64,000 nt of DNA from Kappaphycus alvarezii (taxonomy: Eukaryota > Rhodophyta > Florideophyceae > Gigartinales > Solieriaceae): assembly GCA_002205965.3 (NCBI GenBank), contig NADL03000673.1, positions 992,001-1,056,000 of the forward strand, in the 5' to 3' direction. The translations under genes were made by a program, and so were the position numbers. Below, one piece after another: positions 48,450 to 60,510 of the stretch. Positions within the stretch are counted from its first letter, which is position 1. Each line of letters begins with the position of its first letter. The notes under the pieces were generated by a model. The model worked only from the letters and a program-made list of their open reading frames with translations. It did not search any database and was not told the DNA's origin.

Positions 48450-49560
48450 TCATGACAGCAGTATACCGCTACACGAATGCTGACACCATTGTACGAAGCG
48501 CGCGAAACTCCGTGAAGGCAGGCTTTCCCCGCCTAGCGGCTGCAGTTGGCAATGTCCTGGAGGAGCTGGAGGCCGGGGATGTCGATCTGGCCATAAACGT
48601 CGATCGCCAAGGGGCGCAGTTCGATGCCCTCGGACCGGCAAGGAGGGCCGTAGTAGTTGTGCTTCTTCAGGGTGGCTCGTTCGAGCGCGGATGTTCCGCC
48701 ATCGGCGAGGTCTCGGTAGGGGCGAGAGTGCGGGCTGACGATGGTGACGTCGATTCCTTGCGGGGAGGGAGCGAAGAGGGGTCGTCGATGACGAGGTCAA
48801 GTTTCCGTTGTTCGGCCGGGCTTTTGTGGAGGTCGGCCGCCAGGGCCCGTTCTCGTGAGACAGACAGGGCAATGGCAGGGTTGGTGAGGTGGCGGTAGAG
48901 AGTGTCTCGTAAACGGTTGTGCCGCCTCACCGCACCTACTGCGCCCTTACAGACGGAGGCGTGGTGACCGGGTGCGTCGAGTACGGGGAGGTGCTGGGCG
49001 GATGTTGTGGAGCACATCGGGCAGAGACGAGAGCCGTCGAATATGGGGTTACCGAGGCGAACGTCAACCATTGTGCGCCAGACCTCGGCTTCGATGTAGA
49101 GGTCGTTGCCGGATAGCGGTAGGGTGTAGAATGGAGCGGATGCGGCGGTTGAGGCAGCGGCCGCCAAGCGGGCGCGGTGATGGGTGGAGGATGCGGGTGT
49201 CAGATGTTGTAGCCGATGTAGGGTGTCGGTGTGGAGGTATGCTGTGATTTCGTCTTGGAGGTGCCGTGGGTGGGGGGAATCGAGTCGGGACGTTCGAGAG
49301 ATCAGGCTCTCAAGTTGGAGGTCGAGGGCGATTGCAAGTGGGTCATAGGATGAAGCGAGGAGGCGGGCGGGGCGGAGAGGGGTGGGGCCGAGAACCTGTT
49401 GCACAAGTGCGGAGTTGCCGAGGAGGGATGCCGTGTAGGCGATGATGTGAACGCCTTGGGTCTGGCTAAGGCCGAGGCCAAATGAGAAAAAAATGCAAGG
49501 AACCATGAGGACACTGAATTCTCCGATGTAAATTTCGCCAACTCCTTCCCGCTTCCCCAA
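48450..49560 (-). pseudogene. LINE 3' half with CCHC and RLE-like C-terminus
   Basis: The - strand 297-codon frame (49560 to 48667) contains LCPMC...APGHHASVCKGAVGAV and RRHNRLRDTLYRHL: a C-x2-C...H-H-x3-C knuckle followed by R-H-N. Then in the next frame VTIVSPHSRP and ATLKKHNYYGPP, EGIELRPLAIDVYG and an end near 48450. This arrangement resembles the CCHC plus restriction-like endonuclease tail of R2-type LINEs. RT motifs are absent: the copy is 5' truncated or its RT lies in unreadable frames beyond 49560. Confidence 0.65.
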
Positions 49561-49867
49561 AGAATGGCTCAGTGCTCGAGCCGCTCATGAAATTGGCAAA
49601 ACAACGGAGAAAATTAGAATACACTAGGAACCTCTCCCCGGAGCTGCTAGATTCATCTCAACGGCTTCAAGATCCGAATCGTCCTGGTGCCACTATCTAA
49701 TCCGAGCATCCACCCCTGCGCCATTGCGGTGCTCACATACGAAAGGAGAAAAGTTGCAGTGAGAGCGATGGAAATCTACGGAACGTAAGGCCCGTACCAA
49801 TGTAAGCGTATAAGGTCAGGCAGCGGCGGCAACCTATCCTCCTACCCCATCGCCTCGGTCGCCGCAC

Positions 49868-52041
49868 TTGGTGCCACATTCACAGCTCTCGGTCGCAGCA
49901 CATCCCACTCAGGCCGACCACACAACCGCAAAGTCACTGGCCTCTCGACTGGGCGGCCCGAGTTTCCAAGCGATGTCGAGCACCACAAATGTCTGCCACT
50001 TTGCTATCTTAAGCGACTGTTCAGAATATCGAGTCAGCCGCGACTCTGGTAACCCTCTGTCATTTCCTGCTGCCGCAGGGACCGCCATATTACCCCGCTT
50101 TAACAATGGTCCTGCTGATTAGCTTCACGCCCCGGAGTCAAAGTCCTCCACCTGTGACTGTTGTCCATTTGATCACGAAGCTCACGACTAGCGTCCTGCA
50201 CACATCCCCACCTTATTTCCGGCGCTGCATGCAGCCTCTGCGCACACCTTGTGGGAGTATGGCATCTGGGACACCTACCCAGATCCCCATGTCCACTGCT
50301 CCAAGGCTCGCTCGTCAAATCTTCCTCTGCCATTGCGGTCACCTCATTATTCTCAGCGCGCCCTTATCCCACATCACAAGTCTCTAATTATATCTGGTCA
50401 GTTATGCTGAGCAGGCATACGGTCCTTCCCGTCTAGGAGCATTTGGCCACACCTACCCGCTGCCATCATTGCTACGCTTCATGACCCTCTCGTCGACATG
50501 CAAGTCTGGCTGCAGTATTGTACACCTTCGCAAAGCAACCAAAACTCTCTTACCTTTAAATGTTATCAAGCCGCTGGTGTCGCCTGTCCCCATCCCGATA
50601 TTGCCCATAACCCACCGGCATCCTCATGCAACCAAACTCTCTCCACGCTAGCCCACCGACTACGACTCCATGGTTTCTTTTCGCGCACCGCCACATCGAT
50701 CCGGCACGGTCCCCGGAACGCTGCTGGTACTACAGATCTCAGTGATGCTGACAAGCTCCGGATTTTACTAAAGACCATGTGCGCCGCACTTCTTATACCG
50801 GAAAGTACTGATCTGCCCCTCCGTGGGTAGTGGCATCTTGACTCTATTGTTCGAGAACCAGCAGCTTGTGACTACTCCGCGTGATTGAAAGGTTTAATTG
50901 ACGAACAAACCAAACGCACTGAATTTCGGTCTGTTAGCAGTACATCGAAGCTACACATTCACAAAGGCTTTCTGCGCTGTCTGCTTCAACGTTACACATT
51001 CAATCTTCCTCACATCCCATCTCACGGCGAGTCTGGATACAATCTACGAATGTGTAACGGTACAAACCCTCGCATGTTCACCGTGGCGGTCATCTTCCAG
51101 TTATTGATAGAAGACTAGAAAAGGATACTACCATGGCGGAGATCTTGTCGGTTGCGCACTTGCGTTGATAAGGAGGCAGCGTAACGGTTAATACTACGAG
51201 CAACTAGAGGTCAGCGTAACTTCGGCATAGTTACGCGTAGAAGCGCCTTCAAACTCGCCGAACCGACATACGCCCGTACTGCTGCCGAAGCTTTTGACAG
51301 CCTGCAACGTACGTGCTTCGCGGAGCTTCATGCTATCCAGCTGTCGGGCGAAGCATAGTCACAGGCCACCCTGCCCTTCCGACACGATGGTCTCGGCTAA
51401 AAGACCTATGGACAAGCTTGGAGACCACGCAGTGGACCCGTGGCCTTTAGGGTTCGGTCGCAAACACCAGCATGGCTCGCTACGCAACGTCATTGCCAGC
51501 CGCATCGCCCTTGCAGACGGCCAGGACTGCTAGATCGAGGTCCCGCTCCCGGTGCCAGGAACAGAGATACGATCCGCTGACATCCTCGTCCATTCACCAG
51601 CAGCTCCCGACGGCACCGTGAACCACCCCATCGCCTGCAACGTCAACGTTGTCTCACCATTCAAGGACTACGTACGATCAAAGACCACTTGGGAAGTGGG
51701 AGGTTCTGATTCAGTTGTGCACCGCAACAAGGTCATTGACCTTGAGCGCAAACTTTCGCGTCAACTCGCACCCCTTCCGACAACCCCACACAGGCCCCAA
51801 TTTCGAGTTCCAACCGGTAGTTTTCGATTCCCTCGGTTCGCCTTCCCCCGCCACTATCCTCTTCATAGAAGATCTCCTCCCGCACATTGCGGAGAAGTTT
51901 GACACAACAGTTCGAACTGTCGAAAATGGCACCTACCAGCGCGTTAGTTACACGATCTGGTCGTCTTTGGGGTGCTATCGTGTCGCACACGCCAGTACAA
52001 GTGGCCGACGTGGACTACCCGGTTGGCACATTGCAAATTAG
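49868..52041 (+). pseudogene. LINE copy, C-terminal part recognisable
   Basis: The part 51420-52041 reads GDHAVDPWPLGFGRKHQHGS, LRNVIASRIALADG, then EVPLPVPGTEIRSADILVHS, IACNVNVVSPF, KLSRQL, FRFQPVVFDSLG-like (frameshifted), ATILFIEDLLPHIAEKF and SYTIWSSLGCY near the end. ADILV followed by a D/N-V-x-V-x-S-P strand is the endonuclease-like region shared with other copies. Upstream frames (49868-51420) look coding in style, but I could not read RT motifs in them. It converges tail to tail with the next copy, with about 210 bp between. Confidence 0.55.
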
Positions 52042-52249
52042 TCGGTTCCGGCGCTGAACCCCTCATCTTAATGCCATAAGGTTATACATTCAAGAGGACC
52101 TCCTTTCCTTGACACTATTGGTGCATTGCAGTGGAAAGTGTCGTAGTTTTGGGCGGACCATGATCTCAAGCGAAGTTACGGAGTAGCGTTTTCATCCACT
52201 TGCCGGTCTTGATGATGATATTTATTCATTCAATGTTGGAGAATTCACT

Positions 52250-54190
52250 GACTGATCTACTATTCGGTTGTGAATTAGCTCGATGGACCACGTCTGCCAC
52301 AAGTCGTGGCTCTGTGAGATGATGGCCATAGCCACCGACGACCACAAGGCGAAACTGATGCGTTACTAGATGCGTGTGGGAATAGCAGATTCCAAGTTGT
52401 GGCATTTCCAAGCAACGCGGGGCACAAACTCCTCAATGAAGAGGATAGTTTCGGGGGATTGAATGTCGGGAATCGAAACAAGGGGCTGAAATCGCAATCC
52501 TGGGTCCCGGGAGAGGTTGTGGGAGGGAGGTAACAGGCGTCCCGAGAGCTTGCGCTGAAGGCTCTGGATCTTGAGGTAGTGCTTGTGGGCGGCAGCTCCT
52601 CCGGCAACTTGCCTTGCTTTGATGAGGGAGGACTGCTTGAACGGTGACTGTACCAGCGACATCACACGCGATGGGCCAGTCCGGGAGGCCGGCTTCGGTC
52701 ACGGGGGGTTACGCAGGGAGTATGTCTGCTGGCCTATAGTCCGTACCAGTGTCGAGATTCTCAACCTCGAAGTGATAGTCCACGCCGGCAGCAAGGAAGA
52801 CGTGCCACACAAAAAATGCGAACGAAGTTGTGGCGATGAATGCGCACTAGTTCCAAGACGTCCGAATTCTGTGACGCAAGAGTCATCAGTATGGTCACTG
52901 TGGACATCGAGGTTCTGCTTGCGGTGGTGACATTTCAACGGCAACGAATCTTTGCAGACTTGCCGACCGAGGGGCCGGGCAGCATGATGCTCCAGTGCTC
53001 AGGTGAGACCTTCTTCGCAGAGGATGGATGCGTTTTAGGAAGGCGGCGAGAGCGCTTTTAAGAAGGGCATGGCCGCGTATGCGGCGACGGTTGGCCTCTG
53101 TGGGGTGACAGCTGGGACGTGGTGCTCTCTTCCACAAGTCATGTGCTCAAAACACCTCTACCCAGGCCTCTTGCTGTGCTCGATTGAGATGGGATTGGAA
53201 GTTGACGAGCATATCGGCAAGGGAGGCAGGTCGAAAGCGCCTTAGTGGTGAAAGGATTGCCATGAATGCGCCGCACAAAGTTGAGAGGCAGCGAGGGTGC
53301 TTAGTTGACCAGGAAGGACTTGATACCTTGAGGATATTTGTCGAGAACGACCACGGAACGGGGTATAGAGTAAGAGGCGGTGCATCGGCGTGCAGGGGCA
53401 GTGCAAGAATGCTGGCGGCAACAGCGCCGTGCCGGATTGGGCCAATCATCAAGAAACCACGACCGCCGGGGAGGAGGGGGAGGCATGCTTGTTCTCAGGC
53501 GTCGTCCGTCAGTGAGACGTTATGCGGCGCGACATAGGAAGACCACTGCAAGGAAGTCAAACTCGGTTGCGGGATCAACAGCGTACTGAAGGTCAGCAAG
53601 CCTAGACACATGGACGACGCGGCATGCCGAGGCACAGAGCCGGTGCATGCGGAGATGGGTCGGGGATCCCGGACCTGTTCCGGCAGCGCTAGAGTGCGGC
53701 GACACCCGTCCACCCAGCTGCGCAAGAAGAAGTCTTAGTGAGGGCAGCGTAACCTATCGGTCCCCGGTGAGGTCTAAATCACCACCTGAACCCTCGCGAG
53801 CGAAGACTGAGCAAGGAAACCCAAACGGCCCACAGACGAAGTGTGTGTCCAGAAGATGCAGTTCTTGCGGTGGTTGAGATAAAGACTGGAAGCCGACCCA
53901 TAGAGCGGAGCGACCATAGGGCTCACCGTAACCCGTCCGGTGACCCAATATAGAGCCGTCATCGGCGTACCACTGATTGAGAACTAAGTAATTCCCGTCC
54001 ATTTCGGCGGACCCTCGGAATGAGCGGCTGGATCGTCAAGGAGAAGAGTGAAATGCTTGAGGGGTCCTCCTGCAAGCTTAAAGGGTCCTCCTGCAGGGTT
54101 CCATGGGCGCTAGAGAGATTAGTCTCCTCGCGATTGGGAAGAATTAACGATGGCTGGGAGGTACCGAAACCATCATCCAAAGCGTTGGTC
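52250..54190 (-). pseudogene. LINE copy with RT motif C and RLE-like tail
   Basis: Reading the - strand downward: GTLQEDPLS (motif B, with LQEDP repeated through an 18-base tandem duplication near 54056-54101), LFSLTIQPLI, then LVLNQWYADDGSILGHRTG (53940-53996; YADD is motif C with both catalytic Asp present). Much further on come RHNFVR, VWHVFLAAGVDYHFEVENL, YRPADIL (about 52700-52860), a P-I-A-C-D-V piece and ETILFIEEFVPRVAWKC (52393-52450). Frameshifts separate the blocks. The tail closely parallels that of the + strand copy ending at 52041. Confidence 0.65.
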
Positions 54191-55120
54191 CTTTTTCACG
54201 CCAGCGGTAGTAACTTCTGCTCGCAACCAGTGCTAACATATGATTCCTCGGGCCGTCTTTGCTGCCCCGGCTGCCCAGGGAACAGAGGACATTTTCCGGC
54301 CTCAGGCAGCCTCCGCGATGAGACTCGCCTTCTCAAAGAAAATCTCGCTCGCCGATATCCCTTCCCACGCCAAGCTGCCTTATCTTCCCAATATTGCCCC
54401 CTGAGTGCACCCGATGCTTTTCCCAGGTGTCATCCCTGCTAATCAGGCGAATAAAGGCATTGCTCAGCCCATTCCGCTCCGCGGATCAGTGAGACGCGGA
54501 CACACTCATCACGTCTCCGCTGGGTTACCGGCGTCTTCCTTGGGCTCACGAGCCGCCGGGTTTCGACATGGTTGGCGAAAATTACTTCGTCGCCACTCGG
54601 CGATGAGTCTCCCCAAGCAAATGCCCCTCCCATTCTTCCCCATCTCTCCCCTCTGTTCACTAGCTTCTCTCCACGCCCGTTACTTCTCAAAACTATTCCT
54701 TTACACCCCCATCTTCCGAAGTGCAGTCCTCCCCCACATTCGGTCGGTGCGGGCGGTCATCGTGGCTTTGGTCCTGTAACAGACCACATCAGCTTTCTCC
54801 GCCTGTTCATGTTCCCTACTCTGGTTCTAAGGAGAGCGCTCCTGGAGAGCAGGGTTACAACTTTCAGAGGGGTCACAAATGGCTCGCGGTGAGCACATTT
54901 GTCATGTGTCCTCTTGTTCCTAATGGGCTCAGCCGCGGGATAAAGGGGGAATGATGGGGTAGTATACTTCGCGTCTGACACTTCTAGCGGCGGATAAAGC
55001 CATCTCTGTTCACCGATCTCGGAGGAACGACACTCCAAACCGCGCCCAGCCACCACCTTTCATCTCAACGTACGGCTCATCCCATGCAGGTCGCTCGGAT
55101 GCCGAGTATTCCTGAGCCAT
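54191..55120. other. Spacer between two divergent LINE copies
   Basis: Coding-like frames on both strands, but no domain recognised. It probably contains 5' parts of the flanking LINE copies. Confidence 0.35.
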
Positions 55121-57560
55121 GTGCACACTTACCTCCTCAATGACGGCGGACCGCAACCTTCCCGTTATCCGGACTACGCTACTATCCCTCTACCCAGAAC
55201 CGCGCTCTCTGGCCATCCCACTGGCCGAAGCCGACCTCCCTCGGCGGCTCGAGATTTTACCAGCAGTGCTGCCCTACGCGCCGTCCGGTCGATAAACCCT
55301 ACATCAACCCCTGGCCCGAACCGCCTCCTCATGCCTCTTGCCCTTACTGACTACTACTGTAGTGTCTCCTCATGGTAGGCTTCACTGGTCTCTCAGCCTT
55401 GGCAAATTTTGACCATCGCTCGGCCTGTGGTGATCTCCCAGCTCCTATCATCCTTCTTTTAACCTCTACCACGCTTCTGCCCCTCTAACTTAGCACTTCA
55501 AGTATTCAACCAATAGCCGTCGGTGATAGTTCTCCGGTGCTTGGTCACCAAGGTATTGCTTGCTGCGGCCCTGTTACACTCCCGCGACTTCCTTGCGCCC
55601 TCCCAGTACGCAAACGGCATCCCCTCTGGCCCCGACGCTATCGTTAACGGCTTGTGAATTGTTGTGTGTCGCCACGACAGCAACAACCCGGAGTATGTAG
55701 TAGTCACTGATGATGCGAAAAAAGCCTTCCACGCTTCTTGCGAAAGCAGATGCTACTCGCCCTTCTTGCCCATGCTCCCTCCTTTACTCCTTTCAGTAAC
55801 ATGAATTGTAGCTGCCTCGCTTCCCCTCGTCTATTCCTTCACTCATCTCCTCTTCCTCCAGCCAAGGAGGCTCGCAACACGCGGATCCTGCCAGTATGCA
55901 CTTCTTTCCCTTGTCCTCCAACTCGTTATCGGTGGGGTCTCCGACGAGTGCGCGGATGATGGCACCCTCATTGGCCCAATTCGGGAAGTGGATAGGGGGT
56001 TACTCATCCTGCAAACGTTTGGTGCGAAAGCCCAGTTGGCGATCAATGCCTCGAAGTCCCGTGCCTTCTGGGCTGCGATGTGTTCCTCTAGACTCCAAGC
56101 CCTGAACGCTGCCGTTCCCGCCTGCCTGCTCACAGAACTTGGTATAATGTTGTTGGAAGCTCCTCTTGGCTTCGACGACGACATGAGCCAGCAACTCCCA
56201 GCCTCTTATCGACAGCAGCCAAAATGCCTGGAATCTTCTCAGCAACATCTCAAATGCGTGGATCCGTTTCGAACTCCACCTTGTCGCCGCATGCGCTTGC
56301 TGAGTTCCGGTTCGTGGCCGCTGACTTCCCCTTTCCCTCGCCTCCCAATTCGATGCCCTTCTGTGGCAGCTTATGCCGGCCCCAATCACATGCCCATCAC
56401 CCCAACTGCTCCTTGCAGATCGCGCTCCCTATCATACACGTTGGCCAAGGGCTCCAACCTGCAAATACTAGTACGCATGCCTCTTCTGCTGCCAGCCTGA
56501 TGGCCTCTGCTGAGTCGCGTGTCTGTGGCCCTGTTAACTGATCGTTACTGCTCACCGCCGCCTTGCCCGTTTCCCCCTTCGTGGTTTCTTGAAGCACTTG
56601 CCCGATCGCCTCAGCCCTCCCGGCTGAGACTGGAACTTTCGATCCCGGCCTGTACGACCCCGGAGCTCCGCCCAGGGCACTGAGCACCGGTAGACTAATT
56701 TATTGAATGGGATGCAGGCAGTTTCCGCCCTTACTTTCTGAGAGGGCGACCTTCGGAACCCCGCCCTAACCGTAAATATCATGGTGCTGGGTCTACACAC
56801 TGACGTGGCTTGTCGCAACTCCCTCCCCTCCCTTGCCGCTTCGTCCTTCCTTACCAGTCATCCTTCCGCAACATCTCGGATACACAATGGTTTCGGTCGG
56901 TACTGCTGTGGCGTTACCAGGCTTCACGGTCGATGAGGATCCGGTCTCCTCGCTCTACTGCCGCCACTGTGAAACGTTAATGGACCGCCGAGGTCACCAC
57001 GCCTCCATTTGCAGGTCTGGTATCGGCGTTGTGCACAAGCGCTACACCATTCGCAATCCATTCACCAGCCACGTCTTCAAGCCCGCTGGTCTCGCGTGTG
57101 AGCAGGAAGTTCCCTTCCTACTCCCTACCGCAGCCAATCGTCCGGCTGATATCCTCGTGTAACCAAGCTCCAATTCTCATGGTCTTCCCCCGGACTAGCT
57201 TACCACCGCAACAATACGATGCGCTTTCCGTGTGCTCTCGCTTCAATCCAATATGCTGTTCGAGAAGGCTGCAGCTGCCACTGACCTAGCTGATGCAGCG
57301 CGCTCCCCTCTCCGCTGATGCTGAACTGGCGGCTCATGTCCGATGGCGCTTTTGGCCTGGTTACTTGAGATACCCTCGGTTCTATCTTCACGCACTTGCA
57401 AAGTGTCATTGGTGCCCGTGCCAAACAAGTTGCGTTCCACTCCACCCGCGGCTGCGATACAAGGTCAACGGCATATGATGGCAAGACTTTGAGGTTTGCT
57501 TGAGCTGGTCCAGTTTTGCTGCCGTCCTGCTTGATCGCCAATCATGTCATGTGAGAGCCG
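55121..57560 (+). pseudogene. LINE copy with RT and CCHC/RLE-like tail
   Basis: In order on the + strand: a SINPTSTPGPNRLLMPL-like piece (55292-55342, start of RT), IVNGL then VVVTDDAKKAFHAS (55696-55737, motif A; usual D-x-x-N/K-A-F), CADDGTLIGPI (55949-55983, motif C), QLAINASKSRAFWAA (56033-56077, motif D), EAPLGFDDD, CRHCETLMDRRGHHASICRS (56960-57016, CCHC knuckle), AGLACEQEVPFLLPTAANRP then ADILV (57082-57162), and closing pieces SNMLFEKAAAATDLADAA (57250-57300) and AKQVAFHSTRGCDT. Stops and frameshifts are frequent. It is the most complete copy of this LINE family in the window. Confidence 0.7.
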
Positions 57561-57969
57561 CTGCCAAGTTGCAATACCCGCGGTCCCTCACGTTTACTGT
57601 ATCAACTGTGGCGACAACCACATTGTTTAAACAAATTTCCTCTTTTTGAGAAACGATCACACGTAGAAATGCAGATTCGATCCTGTTTCATCATACACAT
57701 CATCGATGCAACACAATTTCTTTCATACTACCGCACAAGGCGAATAAGATAAGTCTCAGCATATTGCCGTTCCAACAAGCGTTCTCTTCCCAAGTGTTCG
57801 GAAAATATGCCCTGCCACCGTCATTGTATTGGTTTCAGCTCCGGCATATCTTTTTCTGAGTGCCAATTTATTCGCCCAGCAAACCCCCCACCTCAACATC
57901 CATAAATCACCGCCATTCACTGCACCATAGTAGAGCACGCCACCCTCTCAAAGCTGTCTTCAAAAAGAG
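57561..57969. other. Intergenic, upstream of the RidA fusion gene
   Basis: No gene. CAAACCCCCCACCTCAAC-rich sequence near 57880-57900 precedes the RidA start. Confidence 0.5.
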
Positions 57970-58721
57970 ATGACAAACGTCGATATCAAGCGTCTGGAAC
58001 CTGGCAAACGCTTCAACCAAATTGTAATCCACAATGGCATGGTGTACCTTTCCGGTCAGGTAAGCCGTATCGCCAACGGATCCGTCTACAACAAACCGCG
58101 GCAACCCTTGTCAAGATCGATGGCTTGCTCGCCAAAGCAGGCACCAATAAATCCCGAATTATATCCGCGACCATCTGGATGTCTGATATAGAGGAATTCG
58201 CAGAGATGAATCGCGCCTGGGACGAGTGGGTCGACAAAGATCACATGCCCGTACGTGCAACGGTACAAGCTGCCTTGGCGGCACCGGAGCTTTCCGTCGA
58301 GATTCAGGTCACGGCTGCATTACCATCGCCGGCGAAAGTCATCGCTACGAAAGAAGCAGCTGACGCCGTTGGACCTTACAATCAGGGAGTCGTGGTGGAT
58401 AATGGCACGATCTATGTCAGCGGCTGTATTGGGTTATTACCAGGGAGCGGCGGAGGAATGGCCGGGAATTCGTCGAGGAACAAACAGATCAAGCCTTAAA
58501 GAACATGCGATTCATTTTGGAAGAGGCGGGAGCTGGACCGGCAGACATTGTCAAAACCACAATTCTACTGGATGACATGGGCGATTTCGGAAAGGTAAAC
58601 AGCATCTATCAGGAATTTTTTGGTGTGTAGAGTACCGGCGAGGTCCTGCTTTGCCGCAAAGCAGTTGCCGAAGGGTGCATTAGTTGAGATTGAGGCTATT
58701 GCATCCCTTCCGAATGTATAA
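57970..58721 (+). CDS. Tandem RidA (YjgF/YER057c/UK114) fusion protein, frameshifted
   Basis: RidA proteins hydrolyse reactive enamine/imine intermediates. Domain 1 starts MTNVDIKRLEPGKRFNQIVI (57970), HNGMVYLSGQV, then in the next frame ATLVKIDGLLAKAG, IISATIWMSDIEEFAEMNRA, WDEWV and RATVQAALAAPELSVEIQV. Without a stop the same frame runs through LPSPAKVIATKEAADAVGP into domain 2: YNQGVVVDNGTIYVSGCIGL. Later frames give EQTDQALKNMRFILEEAGAG, VKTTILLDDMGDFGKVNSIY and PARSCFAAKQLPKGALVEIE before TAA (58719). PARSC holds the substrate-binding Arg of canonical RidA. Frame breaks at about 58097, 58460 and 58627. Single-domain RidAs are about 130 residues; two fused domains (about 250) are unusual. 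Confidence 0.85.
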
Positions 58722-59900
58722 TCTTACTTTATCCCATTTTCTGTGCTGAGAGACCACAAAGCCTGAATCTGAAGAAATCTTGCTCGTAAGGTGAAGTCCG
58801 ACGCGATCTGAGGTTCAGAGGGTCAAGACCGGCTGCTGGGGTGTGAGACGGAAGCAAGAGATCCTTGGTTTACCTCGTCTGGTGCAATATTGGGGCGTTG
58901 CAGTCGGACACATGTTGCGAGAAACACCATGTTGTGTATCCAGTTTGTGGTCACCTCAACAACGCGCTTTTGTTTTGCGACTTTTACGTGCGGCAGTGGT
59001 GGCCCTTTCTTACATGGCGATTCTCAGTGAGTGCTGTGAAAGATTGATGAAAAGTGTTCCCTAGTTGCTACAAACTACAAATGCAAAACATTGGCGTTAT
59101 TTGCCGCCGCCCACTGTCAAGTAAAGGTGATCAAACCTTCCCTTTGGCATGATATTCATGCTTAGTGACACATACCAAAATTCAACGTTAACCGTAGGCA
59201 GATATTGTGAGGTACAAGGAGAATGAACGGGAGTGAGCATTTTGTGTCATCTGTTAACTTTTCTGCGAAAATGGTGCTTACTCGGATGCAGCTGTTTCCG
59301 ACTGCAATCCTCTAGATCCATTTGGTTTGCATCTTCGCATCACCTTATAACCTGGGAAGGATTTCAACACAGTTATTCCCGAAAAGGAGTTGAAGGTTTG
59401 GTCTACTGCAACCGGCTGGCATTCAATGAAAAGGACGGGTTTCTACCTCGAGCGCAGTTGTTCGAAGGGTGGGTGACATGCAAAGACGTTACATGAGACA
59501 TGGTTTGAAACGGCTTTAGGAATTGAAGAGTCATCCATGCAATTGAAGTTGTTTGCTCGGAGTTAACTTTCAAACTGAACGCTGAAATACTGTAGATTCG
59601 CTGCTTTGGTGGTAGTAATTCGAGACATGCACAAGGTTGAAAGGCATCGCAGTCTTTAGTTATTGGAGCGCATTCCAGCTCAGTAGACTATGCAGCTACC
59701 CTTGTGCACAGACGACGCTGAATACCCGCCAATGAGCTCGACTTGGACACCCTGAAAAAGGAGGGTCAGAAGAAAATTGTTTCGGCGGTAAGGTTGCATG
59801 GATATGAATGAGACAGGAATTGATCATCTGAGTGCGACGCAACGAAGACCATTGGTATGGCAGAGGTGGCTCTCCGATCAAAACAACCCAACGGCGTGTG
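58722..59900. other. Intergenic, no gene recognised
   Basis: Open frames are under 90 codons with no motif. Nothing tRNA-like or repetitive stood out. Confidence 0.5.
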
Positions 59901-60510
59901 CTATTTTTGAACTTCACGAATGCCATACTTGGTTTGCAAGTCGGAGATCTCCTTATCTTTCCTGGTAATAGTCTCTGTGAGATGTTTCACAGTATCAACA
60001 AACTGAGGTAAGAAACCGTGTGGGATTCAATATTGGTCGGGACGACACACAAACATAGTGAACGCGAAACCCCCGCAAGGTCAGATAGGGTGACAATGAT
60101 GCAAAGACGACAGGGAAGCGGCAGGAAAAAAGGGAGATACAATGGACGTACCCGATCCCGATTCATGGTCAAAACCGGAAGCACATCGCCAACCTTTTTC
60201 TCAGCAAGCACAGGGCCAATTTGCTGCCAGCAGCGGCGGTCACCCTCCAGACTCTTGAGCTGTTTCAATACGAGCCTATTCGTTTCGTGCGCGGGTGTTT
60301 TGCTGGTATTGTTAGAGCGGATAGGCAATGGGTGGTGTGTGTGTGGAATGGCGAGTGCGTGATGGGGACGGGGAATTAGACTTACTCATGCTCATTTCGA
60401 TCGCTTTCGACCTGGCCTAGCTTGGTGTACAGCTCGTCGACCTCCTCGCGGAGGCTTTGGTATCTGGAAACTAGCTCCTTTTGTTGCTCTGGAGACAGTG
60501 AGTCGGCCAT
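59901..60510 (-). CDS. PFD2: Prefoldin subunit 2, two introns
   Basis: Beta-type subunit of the hexameric prefoldin chaperone, which hands nascent actin and tubulin to CCT. Three exons: 60510-60386, 60275-60152 and 60002-59901. Introns of 110 bp (donor GTAAGT, acceptor AATAG) and 149 bp (donor GTACGT, acceptor CTCAG) join codons exactly (phase 2, then phase 0). The product is 116 residues: MADSLSPEQQKELVSRYQSL, REEVDELYTKLGQVESDRNE, HELVLKQLKSLEGDRRCWQQ, IGPVLAEKKVGDVLPVL, then FVDTVKHLTETITRKDKEIS and REVQK. N- and C-terminal coiled coils with a central hairpin match the family length. There is no frameshift. Divergent from MetRS, with starts 463 bp apart. Confidence 0.9.

Noticed and set aside
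50106..50830. Possible zinc-finger protein (CDCCPFDHEAHD-like and later Cys/His residues)
   Set aside because: The residues are in different frames and do not form a known spacing; the region is better treated as the upstream part of a LINE copy.
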